Program-made: the position numbers and the translations under genes | Shown: positions 18,337-27,198 of the stretch, piece by piece | How the letters are laid out: each line of letters starts with the position of its first letter | Position numbering within the stretch: the first letter of the stretch is position 1 | Notes under the pieces: generated by a model | The model's input: only the letters and a program-made list of their open reading frames with translations | Databases searched by the model: none | Told to the model about the DNA's origin: nothing | From: an uncultured Verrucomicrobiota bacterium | Lineage (GTDB): Bacteria; Verrucomicrobiota; Verrucomicrobiia; Opitutales; Opitutaceae | Assembly: GCA_903898675.1 (NCBI GenBank) | Contig: CAIUGM010000001.1 | Coordinates: forward strand, 1-64,000 | Length of the DNA: 64,000 nucleotides | Direction of reading: 5' to 3'

Positions 18337-19140
18337 CTGAAGCTTCTCCGCCACCTCACGCCCAGCGGCCCGGCTTATGCGGCCTTGCTGCCGGATGGAA
18401 CCGCCCGGGCGGTTGAAGGAGACATCCTCGGCGACTTCCGCGTCACGAATCAAATCGTGATCCCCGGCAAGCGCCTCGCCCCGCTCCAGCCGGCCAACAT
18501 TCTCTGCATCGGGCTGAATTACGCCAGGCATGCGGCCGAGGGCGGCAAGCCACCGCCCGAGCGGCCCGTGCTCTTCATCAAGAGCACCAGCTCGGTCCAG
18601 AATCCCGGCGACCCCATCGAGCTGCCGGTCAAACAGGCCAGCGCCATGGTCGACTACGAGTGCGAGCTGGCCGTGGTCATCAACCGCCGGTGCAAAAACG
18701 TGTCCCGCGCGGACGCCCTGGACTATGTGCTCGGCTACACCTGCGCCAACGATGTCAGCGCCCGCGACTGGCAGCGTTCGCTGGGCGGCGGCCAGTGGTG
18801 TCACGCAAAAAGCTTCGATACCTTCTGCCCGCTGGGCCCGGTGATCGTGACCAGGGACGAGATACCGCAGCCCAACGACCTCCGCATCAAGACCGTGCTG
18901 AACAGCGAGGTCATGCAGGACTGGACGACGTCGGACATGGTCTTCGACATCCCGACGCTCATCGAATTCCTGAGCGCGAGCAAAACCCTCCTGCCCGGCA
19001 CGGTGATCCTGACCGGCACCCCGCACGGCGTGGGCTTCGCCCGCAAGCCGCCGGTCTGGCTGAAGGCCGGGGACACGGTGAGCATCGAGATCGAAAAGAT
19101 CGGGACCCTGACCAACCCGGTGGTGAATGAGCCGGTCTGA
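18337..19140 (+). CDS. Fumarylacetoacetate hydrolase (FAH) family protein, apparent CTG start
   Basis: The family N-terminus (M-KLLRH...G..YA.L.DG, then EGDILGDF and ILCIGLNYARHAAE) is visible only if translation begins at CTG 18337, giving 267 aa. The first conventional start in frame is TTG 18385, which would remove 16 conserved residues. Metal-site motifs are DYECELAVVI and ANDVSARDWQRSL; GTVILTGTPHGVGFARKPPVWLKAGDTV closes the fold. Members hydrolyse or decarboxylate diketo or enol acids in aromatic or sugar-acid breakdown; the substrate cannot be inferred. The CTG directly follows an intergenic repeat. Family call firm, start uncertain. Confidence 0.8.
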   Translation: MKLLRHLTPSGPAYAALLPDGTARAVEGDILGDFRVTNQIVIPGKRLAPLQPANILCIGLNYARHAAEGGKPPPERPVLFIKSTSSVQNPGDPIELPVKQASAMVDYECELAVVINRRCKNVSRADALDYVLGYTCANDVSARDWQRSLGGGQWCHAKSFDTFCPLGPVIVTRDEIPQPNDLRIKTVLNSEVMQDWTTSDMVFDIPTLIEFLSASKTLLPGTVILTGTPHGVGFARKPPVWLKAGDTVSIEIEKIGTLTNPVVNEPV

Positions 19141-19151
19141 TCCGGATTGTG

Positions 19152-19368
19152 GCCCACGGAACACACGGAAAGTAGTTTCGAAGAAACCACCCTGAGAACG
19201 GTCCCAGGAAATGAGTAGCCGCGTTGGAGCTTCGCGACAACGTGGTTGGCCGCACCCGGAACCACGCTTTCGTTTCTACTCAAGCGCGGCTACTGTAATT
19301 CTGAAATCGCTCCACACGGTTGATCAGGTCTGCTTCCGACCTTCGGTATCTTCCGTGTATTCCGTGGG
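19152..19368. repeat. Nested repeat: ACGGAA inverted pair around 79-nt element, copy 2
   Basis: The outer arms 19152-19170 and 19350-19368 are inverted copies of GCCCACGGAACACACGGAA (18 of 19 positions). Inside, 19215-19293 is the second copy of the 79-nt GTAGCCGCG...CGCGGCTAC element found at 6005-6083. This fills most of the gap between the FAH gene and the convergent permease gene. Confidence 0.8.
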
Positions 19369-19374
19369 CACCAC

Positions 19375-20943
19375 TCAGGGCATCGGCTCGTCCGTGGGCC
19401 GCGAGATCCACGGCATGATCGCCAGGACGCCAGCCGTCGCGACATAGGCCCAGACCCACGGCCACGCCGGTGACACCGAGCCGATGACATCGAACGGCGT
19501 GACCTTGGTCGCATGCATGAAACCCACGGCGGAAAATATAGCCGCACCCAGCATCCAGCCAGCCGCGTGCCGGAACTTGCGCTCGACCATCGCGACGACC
19601 GCTCCCGACCAGAGGATCGACATGAAGATGTACCCGGAATCACCGGCGAAGATCCCGCCCAGCGCGTAATTCCGGCTGAGCGAGATTTTGGTCAGCAGTT
19701 CCGGTGAAAAGACCAGCCCCGCGCCGGCGAGCGCGTGCCGGAACAACAGCGCCGCAAACCCCGCCACCGGCGGCAGCATCCCGATCGCCACGGCCGGATA
19801 ATGTTTCACCGGCACCGACGAAAAGGCCTGCATGAACATCGTGGCGCCAATCCAGACGAGGATGGCCATGCCCGCCTCGACCGGCACGGCGTACGCGATG
19901 TAGCTGAACGTGCCGGTGAGCAGCACGACGGTGAAGAACACCGCGTTCAACGTGGAGTAGCCGGCGCGCGCCCCGATCGCCTTCCAGCCGGGATGGCCGT
20001 AATACAGCGTCGTCGGATACGGCGAGCCGAAGCACGCGGCGGCAATCGTGCCCAGGCCGTTCATCACCAGCGCCGGCCGGCCCTCGTACCGGTCGCCCGC
20101 CGCCTCGGCGGATTCCAGGCATTGCAACGAACCGACCAAGCCGAGCAGGCCCATCGGAATGGTCACCGGCAGGTACGGCCAGATCAGCGGTAGCGCGGCC
20201 ACGAGGTCGCCGATCACCGGGATCGGCAGCCGCAGCCCGACCTGATCCGACGCCAGCGTGCCCACCGGCACCAGCGCGGCCGGTCCGGTGCGGTGCCAGA
20301 GCCACGCCATGGCGGTGCCCAGCACGATGATGAGGAGCGAGGCCGGGATGCCGCCCTTCAATTTCATCCGCCCGTAGTAGATCGCGCAGACCAGGCCGAG
20401 CGTCACAAACCCGATGTCGGGAAACGCCACGCAGCGGAAAAAGAAATCGCCCGAGATGAACAGCAGCCCGACCATCGCCGGCGTGGCCAGCAGCGCCGCG
20501 CGCGGGATGCGCCGCCGCAGCTTGTCGACCCACAGCCCGCCCACGAGTTCGATCAGGCCCGAGGCCAGGCAGGCCGCGATGCCCGCCCGCCACGCCTCGA
20601 GATCGGCGGCCGGCTTGGCGAGCCCGCGCGCCAGCGCGGCCTGCTGCGCGGGCAGCATGACGAGCAGCGAGAAGGCCAGCACCGTGAACAGGCTCAGGCC
20701 ATACGGCAGCGCGCAGACATCATCCCGGTTCTCGCGCCGGGCCACGGCGCGCGCCTGCCGCGCATAAAACAGGTTGCCGATCACCAGCGACACCGCCGCG
20801 GCCGGCAGGATGTGACCATAGAAAACGTCCGGCGAAAACTTCAGCACCCCCAGGCAAAAGCTGGCGATGAGCAGCAGGTTGATAAGGTTGTCGAGCGCGA
20901 GCGCGAAGAACCCGTCGAGGTCGCCTTTGACGAAGGCTTTCAT
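19375..20943 (-). CDS. Multi-pass permease, NCS2/AzgA-like
   Basis: A 522-aa membrane protein with about 12-14 hydrophobic segments. Features resembling AzgA/NCS2 purine permeases are an N-terminal LDNLINLLLIASFCLG helix, ALPYGLSLFTVLAFSLLVMLPAQ, a repeated half with GLLGLVGSLQCLESAEAAGDRYEGRPALVMNGLGTIAAACFGSPYPTTLYYGHPGWKAIGARAGYS, and a late WIGATMFMQAFSS helix. The motif around SAEAAGD and CFGSPYPTT aligns with substrate-contact regions of that superfamily. The transported compound is unknown. It stands alone and converges with the FAH gene. Confidence 0.7.
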   Translation of the reverse strand: MKAFVKGDLDGFFALALDNLINLLLIASFCLGVLKFSPDVFYGHILPAAAVSLVIGNLFYARQARAVARRENRDDVCALPYGLSLFTVLAFSLLVMLPAQQAALARGLAKPAADLEAWRAGIAACLASGLIELVGGLWVDKLRRRIPRAALLATPAMVGLLFISGDFFFRCVAFPDIGFVTLGLVCAIYYGRMKLKGGIPASLLIIVLGTAMAWLWHRTGPAALVPVGTLASDQVGLRLPIPVIGDLVAALPLIWPYLPVTIPMGLLGLVGSLQCLESAEAAGDRYEGRPALVMNGLGTIAAACFGSPYPTTLYYGHPGWKAIGARAGYSTLNAVFFTVVLLTGTFSYIAYAVPVEAGMAILVWIGATMFMQAFSSVPVKHYPAVAIGMLPPVAGFAALLFRHALAGAGLVFSPELLTKISLSRNYALGGIFAGDSGYIFMSILWSGAVVAMVERKFRHAAGWMLGAAIFSAVGFMHATKVTPFDVIGSVSPAWPWVWAYVATAGVLAIMPWISRPTDEPMP

Positions 20944-21003
20944 GGATTACCGCAAGGCCGCAAACTAAGTTGCCGCGCAGGTATCGAAATGGAATCGAGC
21001 GCC

Positions 21004-21113
21004 CCGAACACACCCCACCCTGACGGGCAGCCCTCTCCCAGAGGGGATTTACGGAAACCCAGGTTGAAGTCCCCTCTAGAGAGGGGTGGCGCACCGCGAC
21101 GGGGTGTGTTCGG
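21004..21113. repeat. CCGAACACACCCC inverted repeat
   Basis: A perfect 13-bp inverted repeat (21004-21016 and 21101-21113) enclosing a second dyad (CCTCTCCCAGAGGGG and CCCCTCTAGAGAGGGG). A REP-like intergenic unit between the Rieske gene and the permease gene; it could act as a terminator of the Rieske transcript. Confidence 0.75.
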
Positions 21114-21145
21114 TTGATGTCCGACGAACTGCAATAAATCAGCCC

Positions 21146-22216
21146 TCATGCCGAGTAATTCGCCCCGAGGCCCAGCGCCTTCATCGCCGAGCGGTAGGCG
21201 GTGGCGAAGCGGTCGCTGCGGATGTGGAATTCCTCGCTGAGGTCGACCGGCAGCTCTTCCGGCCGCTGGCTTTCGACGATCGGCTTGTCCTCGGACAGGA
21301 TCGCCTTCTCCCAATCGAGCAGCTGTCGCTCGGGAATGTGATGGTCGAAATTCCGGGCAATGAAGAAAAAGATCCGCGTCTTCCGCCGCGAGACCGGCGT
21401 GGGCGCATCGAAGATCAGGTGACGCCGGCCCTCGCTAAAATCGATGCTGAGCCGGCAGGCCAGCGGCAGGTGCAGGTCATAGGTCATCCGGCGCTGGATG
21501 GTCGGCGACTCACCCAGGGCCGCGGCGGAACGGTTCGCCGCCAGGTAGGGGTACTCGACATGGAAGCCGGTCGAACGCCGCTCGACCTCATATTGCGGAA
21601 CCTCGGGCGTCTCCCGGTTGCCAAAGGTCCCGGCGTGGATCCAGGAAAAATGCCCGACATCGATGAAGTTCTCCATTTGCCGGCCGGCGGTCACATCCCA
21701 CTCGGGCGGCGGATCGTGCATCATGCGGTAGGCGGGATCCTCCAGCTCGGGCCACTCGGGAATGGTGGACGGCTGCGCGGGATCAGGCGCAAGGCAGGTC
21801 CAGACGAGGCCGTAGCGCTCGACCGACACATAAGTCTCCAGGCAAAGTTTTTTTGGGATGCCGAGGTCCGGCTGCGCGGGAATCTTCGTGCATTGCCCGT
21901 CCGCGCCGTAGCGGAAGCCATGGTAGGCGCAAACCAGCTCGTCCCCGTCCTGCCAGCCGAGGTGCAGCGGCACCCCGCGGTGGATACAGAGATCGCGCGC
22001 CACCACCACCTGCCGGCCCGTGGTGCGGTAAAGAATCAGCGGCTGGTCGAGCAACGTTCGCGCGAGCGGCTGGCCCGCGACTTCCGGGCTGTAGGCCACC
22101 GGATACCAATGCTTCGCCAAGGCGCGCCACTCGGATTCGACAAAGGTGCAATGGAACGGCAGCGGCAGCGGACGTGCAACGGGAGGATTGATCGCAGCAG
22201 AACTCATGGGGGTCAT
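21146..22216 (-). CDS. Rieske 2Fe-2S non-heme iron oxygenase, alpha subunit
   Basis: A 356-aa oxygenase. The Rieske motif is C77-x-H79 ... C96-x2-H99 (DLCIHRGVPLHLGW, LVCAYHGF). The mononuclear iron site is Asp186, His189 and His194 in ENFIDVGHFSWIHAG. The layout resembles single-component-type oxygenases (vanillate demethylase or pheophorbide a oxygenase relatives) that need an external reductase; none is adjacent. Substrate unknown. ATG 22216 is taken; ATG 22207 (MSSAAIN) is an equally possible start. The OPT transporter gene lies 65 bases upstream on the same strand, so import and oxidation of one compound is a possible link. Confidence 0.88.
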   Translation of the reverse strand: MTPMSSAAINPPVARPLPLPFHCTFVESEWRALAKHWYPVAYSPEVAGQPLARTLLDQPLILYRTTGRQVVVARDLCIHRGVPLHLGWQDGDELVCAYHGFRYGADGQCTKIPAQPDLGIPKKLCLETYVSVERYGLVWTCLAPDPAQPSTIPEWPELEDPAYRMMHDPPPEWDVTAGRQMENFIDVGHFSWIHAGTFGNRETPEVPQYEVERRSTGFHVEYPYLAANRSAAALGESPTIQRRMTYDLHLPLACRLSIDFSEGRRHLIFDAPTPVSRRKTRIFFFIARNFDHHIPERQLLDWEKAILSEDKPIVESQRPEELPVDLSEEFHIRSDRFATAYRSAMKALGLGANYSA

Positions 22217-22281
22217 GGCGGGCGACAGGCAATCAGCACGAAGAATGCCACGGCCGGGCCGGGTTGCCCCGCGTCCGAGGC

Positions 22282-24582
22282 CTAGCTTTGCTTCGCGGGT
22301 TTCAGCAGCTTCTCCCGCGCCACGAGGTAGAGGAACCCGCAAATGAACACAAAGGGGATCATCGAAAGGAGGTCGGAGTTGACGCCATCGAAGAACGGGT
22401 TGTGCGCGATGGACCAGTCATTCATCGCGGCGTCGAACCGGTCGAGCACGCCGGCGAGGAACGCGATGATGATGCCGGCGATGGCGCCGCCGGCGATGTA
22501 GCCGGAAGCCAGCAGCACGCCGGGGCTCTTGTCGCACTCGGCGTTGAACTGCTCCTCGGGCATCGTCGCGTAGGCCGGCTTCTGCCGGAGCTTGCGGTCC
22601 ACCAGCCAGCGGATCATGCCGCCGACGAAGATCGGCGACGACGAGGACAACGGCAGGTACACGCCCACGGCAAACGCCAGCGCCGGGATGAAGGACATCT
22701 GCAGGGTGACGGAAATCATCACGCCGAGCAGCACGAGCGCCCACGGCAGCTTCCGGTCGAGGATGCCCTTGATGATATAGGACATCAGCGTGGCCTTGGG
22801 CGCATCGAACTTGCGCACCGTGCTGCCATCAGGCCGCGTGTTGTACGCGCCGTTGATGCCGGGATCGACGAGCCACACCGCCGCGCCCTGGGCATTGACC
22901 AGGTATTTGCCCGCCGGTCCGCCGACGTCATCGGTCTTCTGCCAGATCTTGTAGCTGTTGGCGTCATCCCGGGACTGCGGCCCGCGCAGGGTCTCGCTCT
23001 TCATCAGGGCACCGGCCTCCGTGTGCAGGCCCGCCGGCGCCACCTGCGCCACCGGCACATAGACCGTCGCGGAATCATTCAGCTTCAGGAGAATCGGCCC
23101 CAGCAGCAGCGCGGAAAGCAGCGAACCGGCCACGATGGCGATCTGCTGGTACTTCGGCGTCGCCCCGAGGAGATAACCGGTCTTGAGATCCTGCGAGGTG
23201 CTGCCGCCGTTGGAGGCCGCGATGCAGACAATGGCGCCGACAGAGAGTGCGGTGACGTAGTACGTCCCGCCCGTCCAGCCGACCAGCAGGAAGATCAGGC
23301 AGGTGAACAGCAGCGTCGCGACCGTCATGCCCGAGATGGGATTGGACGAGGAGCCGATCTCGCCGGTCAGGCGCGAGGAGACCGTCACAAACAGGAAACC
23401 AAAGGCTATGATCAGCAGCGCGCCGAGAAAGTTCATGTGCAGCGCCGGGACCAGCATGATCGCCGCGATCAGCACCACGATGCCGATGGCGACGAACTTC
23501 ATGGACAGGTCGCGGTCGGTCCGCGGCACCTTCTCCTGCACGGAAGCATCCTTGTCCTTGCCACCGAGGTTCAGGTCCTTGAGGCCGCCCCTGAGCCCGT
23601 GCCAGATGGTCGGCAGCGACTGGATGAGGCTGATGATGCCGCCGGCCGCGACGGCGCCGGCACCAATGTAAAGAATGTAGGCGCCGCGAATCTGCCCGGG
23701 GCCCATCTCCGAGATCAGAATATGCCCGGGGGCCAGCGGCGCGGGCAGCCCGTCGCCAAAAAACTTGATCATGGGAATGAGCAGCAGGTACGACAGCACG
23801 CCGCCCGCGCACATGATCGAGCCGATGCGCGGCCCGATGATGTAGCCGACGCCGAGCAACTCCGGCGAAATCTCCACGCCGACCGAGCCGGCCTTAAAGG
23901 GCGCGCCGAAGACTTTTTCCGGCACATCCTTCCAGCCCTTGAAGGCAATGTTCAGCGTCTTGTAGAGCAGCCCCAGGCCGAAGCCGGTGAAGATGACCTT
24001 GGCGCCCGGTGATTTGCCGAGACCGGCGGCCTCGGCGGCGCGCATCTCCGCCTGCGCGGACGGCGAGGCGGCGGCGCGGGAGACCTCGTCCACGCCGGCG
24101 ATGAGCACGGCCGCGCAGGCGGTGCCCTCGGGGTATTTCAGGATGCCGTGCTCCTTCACGATCAGGGCGCGGCGCAGCGGGATCATCATCAGGATGCCCA
24201 GCAGGCCGCCCATCACCGCGACGATCATGACATTCACCAGCTCCAGGTCGAAACCGAGGATCAAAATCGCCGGCATCGTCACGCCGATGCCGAAGGCGAG
24301 CGACTCGCCCGCCGAGCCCGCCGTCTGCGTGATGTTGTTCTCGAGAATGGTCGAGTCGCGTCCGCCCATCTTGGACCACCCGCGAAACATCGCGAGGGAG
24401 ATTACGGCGACGGGAATGGACGCGCTGACGGTCAGGCCGACCTTGAGGACGAGATAGAGCGAGGACGCGCCGAAAATCAGCCCCAGCACGGCACCGGTGA
24501 CCACGGCGCGCAGGGTGAACTCGGGCAGGTTGGCCTCGGCGGGAATGAAGGGTTCAAATTTCGAAGGCGAAGGTTGGGACAT
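22282..24582 (-). CDS. OPT family oligopeptide/metal-chelate transporter
   Basis: A 766-aa inner-membrane protein with about 14-16 hydrophobic segments. The N-terminus PEFTLRAVVTGAVLGLIFGASSLYLVLKVGLTVSASIPVA and the NNITQTAGSAGESLAFGIGV segment are hallmarks of the OPT/YSL superfamily, followed by KYPEGTACAAVLIAG and SNGGSTSQDLKTGYLLGATP. A polar insert of about 120 residues containing DVGGPAGKYLVNAQGAAVWL lies in the second half and is extracytoplasmic or a loop. OPT proteins import peptides or chelated iron by proton coupling. Start ATG 24582 chosen for its match to the family N-terminus. Confidence 0.9.
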   Translation of the reverse strand: MSQPSPSKFEPFIPAEANLPEFTLRAVVTGAVLGLIFGASSLYLVLKVGLTVSASIPVAVISLAMFRGWSKMGGRDSTILENNITQTAGSAGESLAFGIGVTMPAILILGFDLELVNVMIVAVMGGLLGILMMIPLRRALIVKEHGILKYPEGTACAAVLIAGVDEVSRAAASPSAQAEMRAAEAAGLGKSPGAKVIFTGFGLGLLYKTLNIAFKGWKDVPEKVFGAPFKAGSVGVEISPELLGVGYIIGPRIGSIMCAGGVLSYLLLIPMIKFFGDGLPAPLAPGHILISEMGPGQIRGAYILYIGAGAVAAGGIISLIQSLPTIWHGLRGGLKDLNLGGKDKDASVQEKVPRTDRDLSMKFVAIGIVVLIAAIMLVPALHMNFLGALLIIAFGFLFVTVSSRLTGEIGSSSNPISGMTVATLLFTCLIFLLVGWTGGTYYVTALSVGAIVCIAASNGGSTSQDLKTGYLLGATPKYQQIAIVAGSLLSALLLGPILLKLNDSATVYVPVAQVAPAGLHTEAGALMKSETLRGPQSRDDANSYKIWQKTDDVGGPAGKYLVNAQGAAVWLVDPGINGAYNTRPDGSTVRKFDAPKATLMSYIIKGILDRKLPWALVLLGVMISVTLQMSFIPALAFAVGVYLPLSSSSPIFVGGMIRWLVDRKLRQKPAYATMPEEQFNAECDKSPGVLLASGYIAGGAIAGIIIAFLAGVLDRFDAAMNDWSIAHNPFFDGVNSDLLSMIPFVFICGFLYLVAREKLLKPAKQS

Positions 24583-24683
24583 GGGCGATTTTTCCCGCGA
24601 GCCTGCCGGCGAAACGGCCCCGGGCAATGCCGGAGTTGGTCCGCGCAGGGCGATGGCACCCCGATCAGCCGAAGCGCGAATCC

Positions 24684-24771
24684 TGTCACTCTGAACGAAG
24701 GGAAGAATCCATATCTTCGCTCATCCGATTATGCCCGCGGCACTGGATTCTTCCCTTCGTTCAGAATGACA
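24684..24771. repeat. GAACGAAGGGAAGAATCC inverted repeat
   Basis: 28-bp arms at 24684-24711 and 24744-24771, inverted and matching at 27 of 28 positions, with a 32-nt loop. A long near-perfect hairpin between the PanE-like gene and the OPT gene. A candidate transcript-end structure for the upstream reductase gene or a mobile palindromic unit. Confidence 0.8.
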
Positions 24772-24799
24772 AACCGGGCTTGAACCCGCCTCCCCCAGA

Positions 24800-25756
24800 C
24801 TACCGCGGCTTCACCGTTGTCTTGCGGGCGGCCAGCAGCCGCTTGATCAGCCAGTAGAGCATCTCCAGCCGCGGCACCGGCGCCCCGACGGTCTTGGCGC
24901 GGCGCACGGGTTCGCCCCAGATTTCCTCCAGCTCGATCGGCCGGCCCTCGCGAAAATCGATCAGGCTCGAGGGACTGTAGCGGCCCAGTTTCGCCGTGCG
25001 CTCGAACTGCAGGTCCATGAACGGCCGGGGAATGACATGGCCCACCTTCGCCGCCGCCTCGAGCAACTCCTCCATCAGGCGGCGCGCCAGCGTCCGCAGG
25101 CCCTCGTCCGCGAGGATGACATCGGTCGTGATGCCGCCGGCGGCGATGGCCAGGCCGTTGAACGGCACATTCCACACGAGTTTCTTCCAGCGCAGCTCCT
25201 CCAGGTTGTCCTGCGCCTCGCACTTCACGCCGGCCCTTTCGAAAAGCTTCGCCACGTCACGCGTGCGCGCCTGCGCCGGCCGGCCGAACTCGCCGATCAT
25301 CATCAGGCCGGGAAACGAGCACTGGATCACCCCCGGGGCCGTGCGGGTGCAGCCGACGAAGCAAATGGCGCCCAGCACATGCTCGCCGCCCACGACCTCC
25401 GCGACGGGTTCCTCGACGCCCAGGCCATTTTGCAAGGTGAGCACCAGGGTGTTCGGTCCCATCAGCGGCGGCAGCAGCTTCGCCAGCTTGTCGTTTGCCG
25501 TCGCCTTCAGGGCGATGATCACCAGGTCGCACGCGCCGATCTCGGCCGACGTCGCGTAGGCCTGGACTTTCTTCAGGTGGATGCGCTCCGTCGGGGTTTT
25601 CACCCGGATACCGCGGGCCATGATCGCCGCCCGCCCGCTGTGGACGAGAAAATGCACGTCATTGCCGGCCTTGGCGAGGCGGGCGCCGTAGTAGCAGCCC
25701 AGCGCACCGGAGCCGACGATTGCTATGCGGGGTTTCTCGGGAAAAGGAGCATTCAC
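24800..25756 (-). CDS. panE: 2-dehydropantoate 2-reductase (ketopantoate reductase) family protein
   Basis: A 318-aa NADPH-dependent reductase. The Rossmann motif is RIAIVGSGALGCYYGARLAK (about 10-29). VIIALKATANDKL and LTLQNGLGVEE (about 118-128) are family motifs, and the C-terminal all-helical domain starts at LRWKKLVWNVPFNGLA, whose Lys is the usual catalytic residue. Most likely it makes pantoate for coenzyme A, but paralogues with other substrates are common. GTG 25756 is preferred: GGAG lies a few bases upstream and the frame further out is poorly conserved. panC lies 445 bases upstream on the same strand, supporting the pantothenate role. Confidence 0.82.
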   Translation of the reverse strand: MNAPFPEKPRIAIVGSGALGCYYGARLAKAGNDVHFLVHSGRAAIMARGIRVKTPTERIHLKKVQAYATSAEIGACDLVIIALKATANDKLAKLLPPLMGPNTLVLTLQNGLGVEEPVAEVVGGEHVLGAICFVGCTRTAPGVIQCSFPGLMMIGEFGRPAQARTRDVAKLFERAGVKCEAQDNLEELRWKKLVWNVPFNGLAIAAGGITTDVILADEGLRTLARRLMEELLEAAAKVGHVIPRPFMDLQFERTAKLGRYSPSSLIDFREGRPIELEEIWGEPVRRAKTVGAPVPRLEMLYWLIKRLLAARKTTVKPR

Positions 25757-26200
25757 AACACTCCAGTCGTCACAAAGATAGCCTGAAAATACAATCCCGC
25801 AGTCAGGGCGGGACACGATGAAGCACGTCTTTCTTCACAGTGGCAATTCACCCATCCGTAACCCGGAGCGCGCCTAGACAAAACCACCTGGAGCGGCGGA
25901 GGCCTGGCGGCCAAGAAATGCGGACCGCCGGGCGTCAAACCTCTCGATCCCGCAGGATCTGAAAATCGTGCGCCCGATTTCTGGCTGCGTTAGAGCCTTC
26001 ATTCTAATTACTTAGCAATTCATCAACACTATGTCCAATGTTACCTGAGGCGAAGTCCCAGAGCGACGGCCAAAAAATGAGTGACGGGAAAAGCCACGAT
26101 TGTCGTCCAGCCGTCCCCAAATGTTCACATCCGAAACCGACGCCTCAGCCAGAGTGTAAATCCAGCTGGACTGACAAGCTATTCACATGCTCCCAAAGCC
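25757..26200. other. Gene-free stretch between panE-like and panC
   Basis: 444 bases with no convincing gene. The section 25985-26040 is markedly more AT-rich than its surroundings and may hold the promoter of the panE-like gene. The short frames here lack motifs and have unlike codon use. No hairpin of clear terminator type was seen. Confidence 0.4.
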
Positions 26201-27043
26201 TCAAAGCGGCATGTTGTCCGTGAGCCGGACTTCGTCGACCCAGTAGGACATCGCCAGCAGGCACTGGCCGGGGACAATTTCGCGCAATTGCTCCATCGTG
26301 GTGCGGTCCACCACGGAAACATAGATCATCCGCAGCCGGCGTTTCGCCGCGATGATGTGGGTCACCTCCGCCACCAGCCGGTCGGCGCTCTTGACGCCGG
26401 AATCAACCATCTCCTTGGCCTTGAGCAGTGCGCCGAACACCGCCAGGGCCTCCTCGCGCTGCGTCGGCGTCAGGTAATTGTTGCGCGCGCTCAGCGCCAG
26501 GCCGTCGGCATCGCGCACGGTCGGACCGGTCAGGATCGAAACCGGCAGGGAAAGATCGGCGACCGCCTTGCGGACCACCGCGACTTGCTGCGCATCCTTT
26601 TCCCCCATCACCAGCACTTCCGGCTGGATGATGTGGAAAAGCTTCAACCAGCAGGTCAGGACCCCGCGGAAAAGCACCGGCCGGGCCACGCCGCACAACG
26701 GCTTGCTGACCATGTCCTCCTGCACCGAAGTCGAAAAGCCCCGGGGAAACATTTCCTCGAGCGCCGGGGCAAAGAGCACCTCCGCGCATTCCTTGTCCGC
26801 CAGCAGGGCGTCGGACGTGGCGGTGCGGGGGTATTTCACCAAATCCTCGCTGGGCCCAAACTGCAGGGGATTGACGAAGGTGGAAACCACCACGGCATGC
26901 CCCTTTTCGGCGGCCAGCCGGATCAGGCTGGCATGGCCGGCATGCAAGGCGCCCAGGGTGGGCAGGAGTGCAATGCGCCGGCCTGCGCGGCGCAGGGCGG
27001 CCGCGGCTTCCTGCATGGCGCTGATTTTGTCGATTTTTTGCAT
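26201..27043 (-). CDS. panC: Pantothenate synthetase
   Basis: A 280-aa ligase that joins pantoate and beta-alanine with ATP to give pantothenate. Class signatures are LLPTLGALHAGHASLIRLA (HIGH-type ATP motif, about 26-44), STFVNPLQFGPSEDLVKYPR (about 54-73), KLFHIIQPEVLVMGEKDAQQ (about 134-153) and DADGLALSARNNYLT (about 177-191, KMSKS-like region). All substrate-contact motifs are intact and length is typical. panB and panD are not in the window. Confidence 0.95.
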   Translation of the reverse strand: MQKIDKISAMQEAAAALRRAGRRIALLPTLGALHAGHASLIRLAAEKGHAVVVSTFVNPLQFGPSEDLVKYPRTATSDALLADKECAEVLFAPALEEMFPRGFSTSVQEDMVSKPLCGVARPVLFRGVLTCWLKLFHIIQPEVLVMGEKDAQQVAVVRKAVADLSLPVSILTGPTVRDADGLALSARNNYLTPTQREEALAVFGALLKAKEMVDSGVKSADRLVAEVTHIIAAKRRLRMIYVSVVDRTTMEQLREIVPGQCLLAMSYWVDEVRLTDNMPL

Positions 27044-27110
27044 GACCGGAACGGGCTTGAACTATCCAGATGCGATTACCTTTATCAAGCGCTCTTACTG
27101 GGACAACAAG

Positions 27111-27183
27111 ACTACGGACTACACGGCCACTGAGCTTCACCCAGGCTGGTCCGGCGGTCCGTAGCCCGTGGTCCTGTAGTCCT
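27111..27183. repeat. GGACTAC-type repeat between panC and dapL
   Basis: Contains the inverted pair CTACGGAC (27113-27120) and GTCCGTAG (27158-27165), plus further GACTAC/GTAGTC units. Lies in the divergent gap between panC and dapL, close to both starts, so it may influence their expression. Confidence 0.55.
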
Positions 27184-27198
27184 TCATCCCCCTCTCCC

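Noticed and set aside
26038-26223. Small + strand frame in the panE-panC gap
   Set aside because: No motif, overlaps the 3' end of panC and has no plausible ribosome site.
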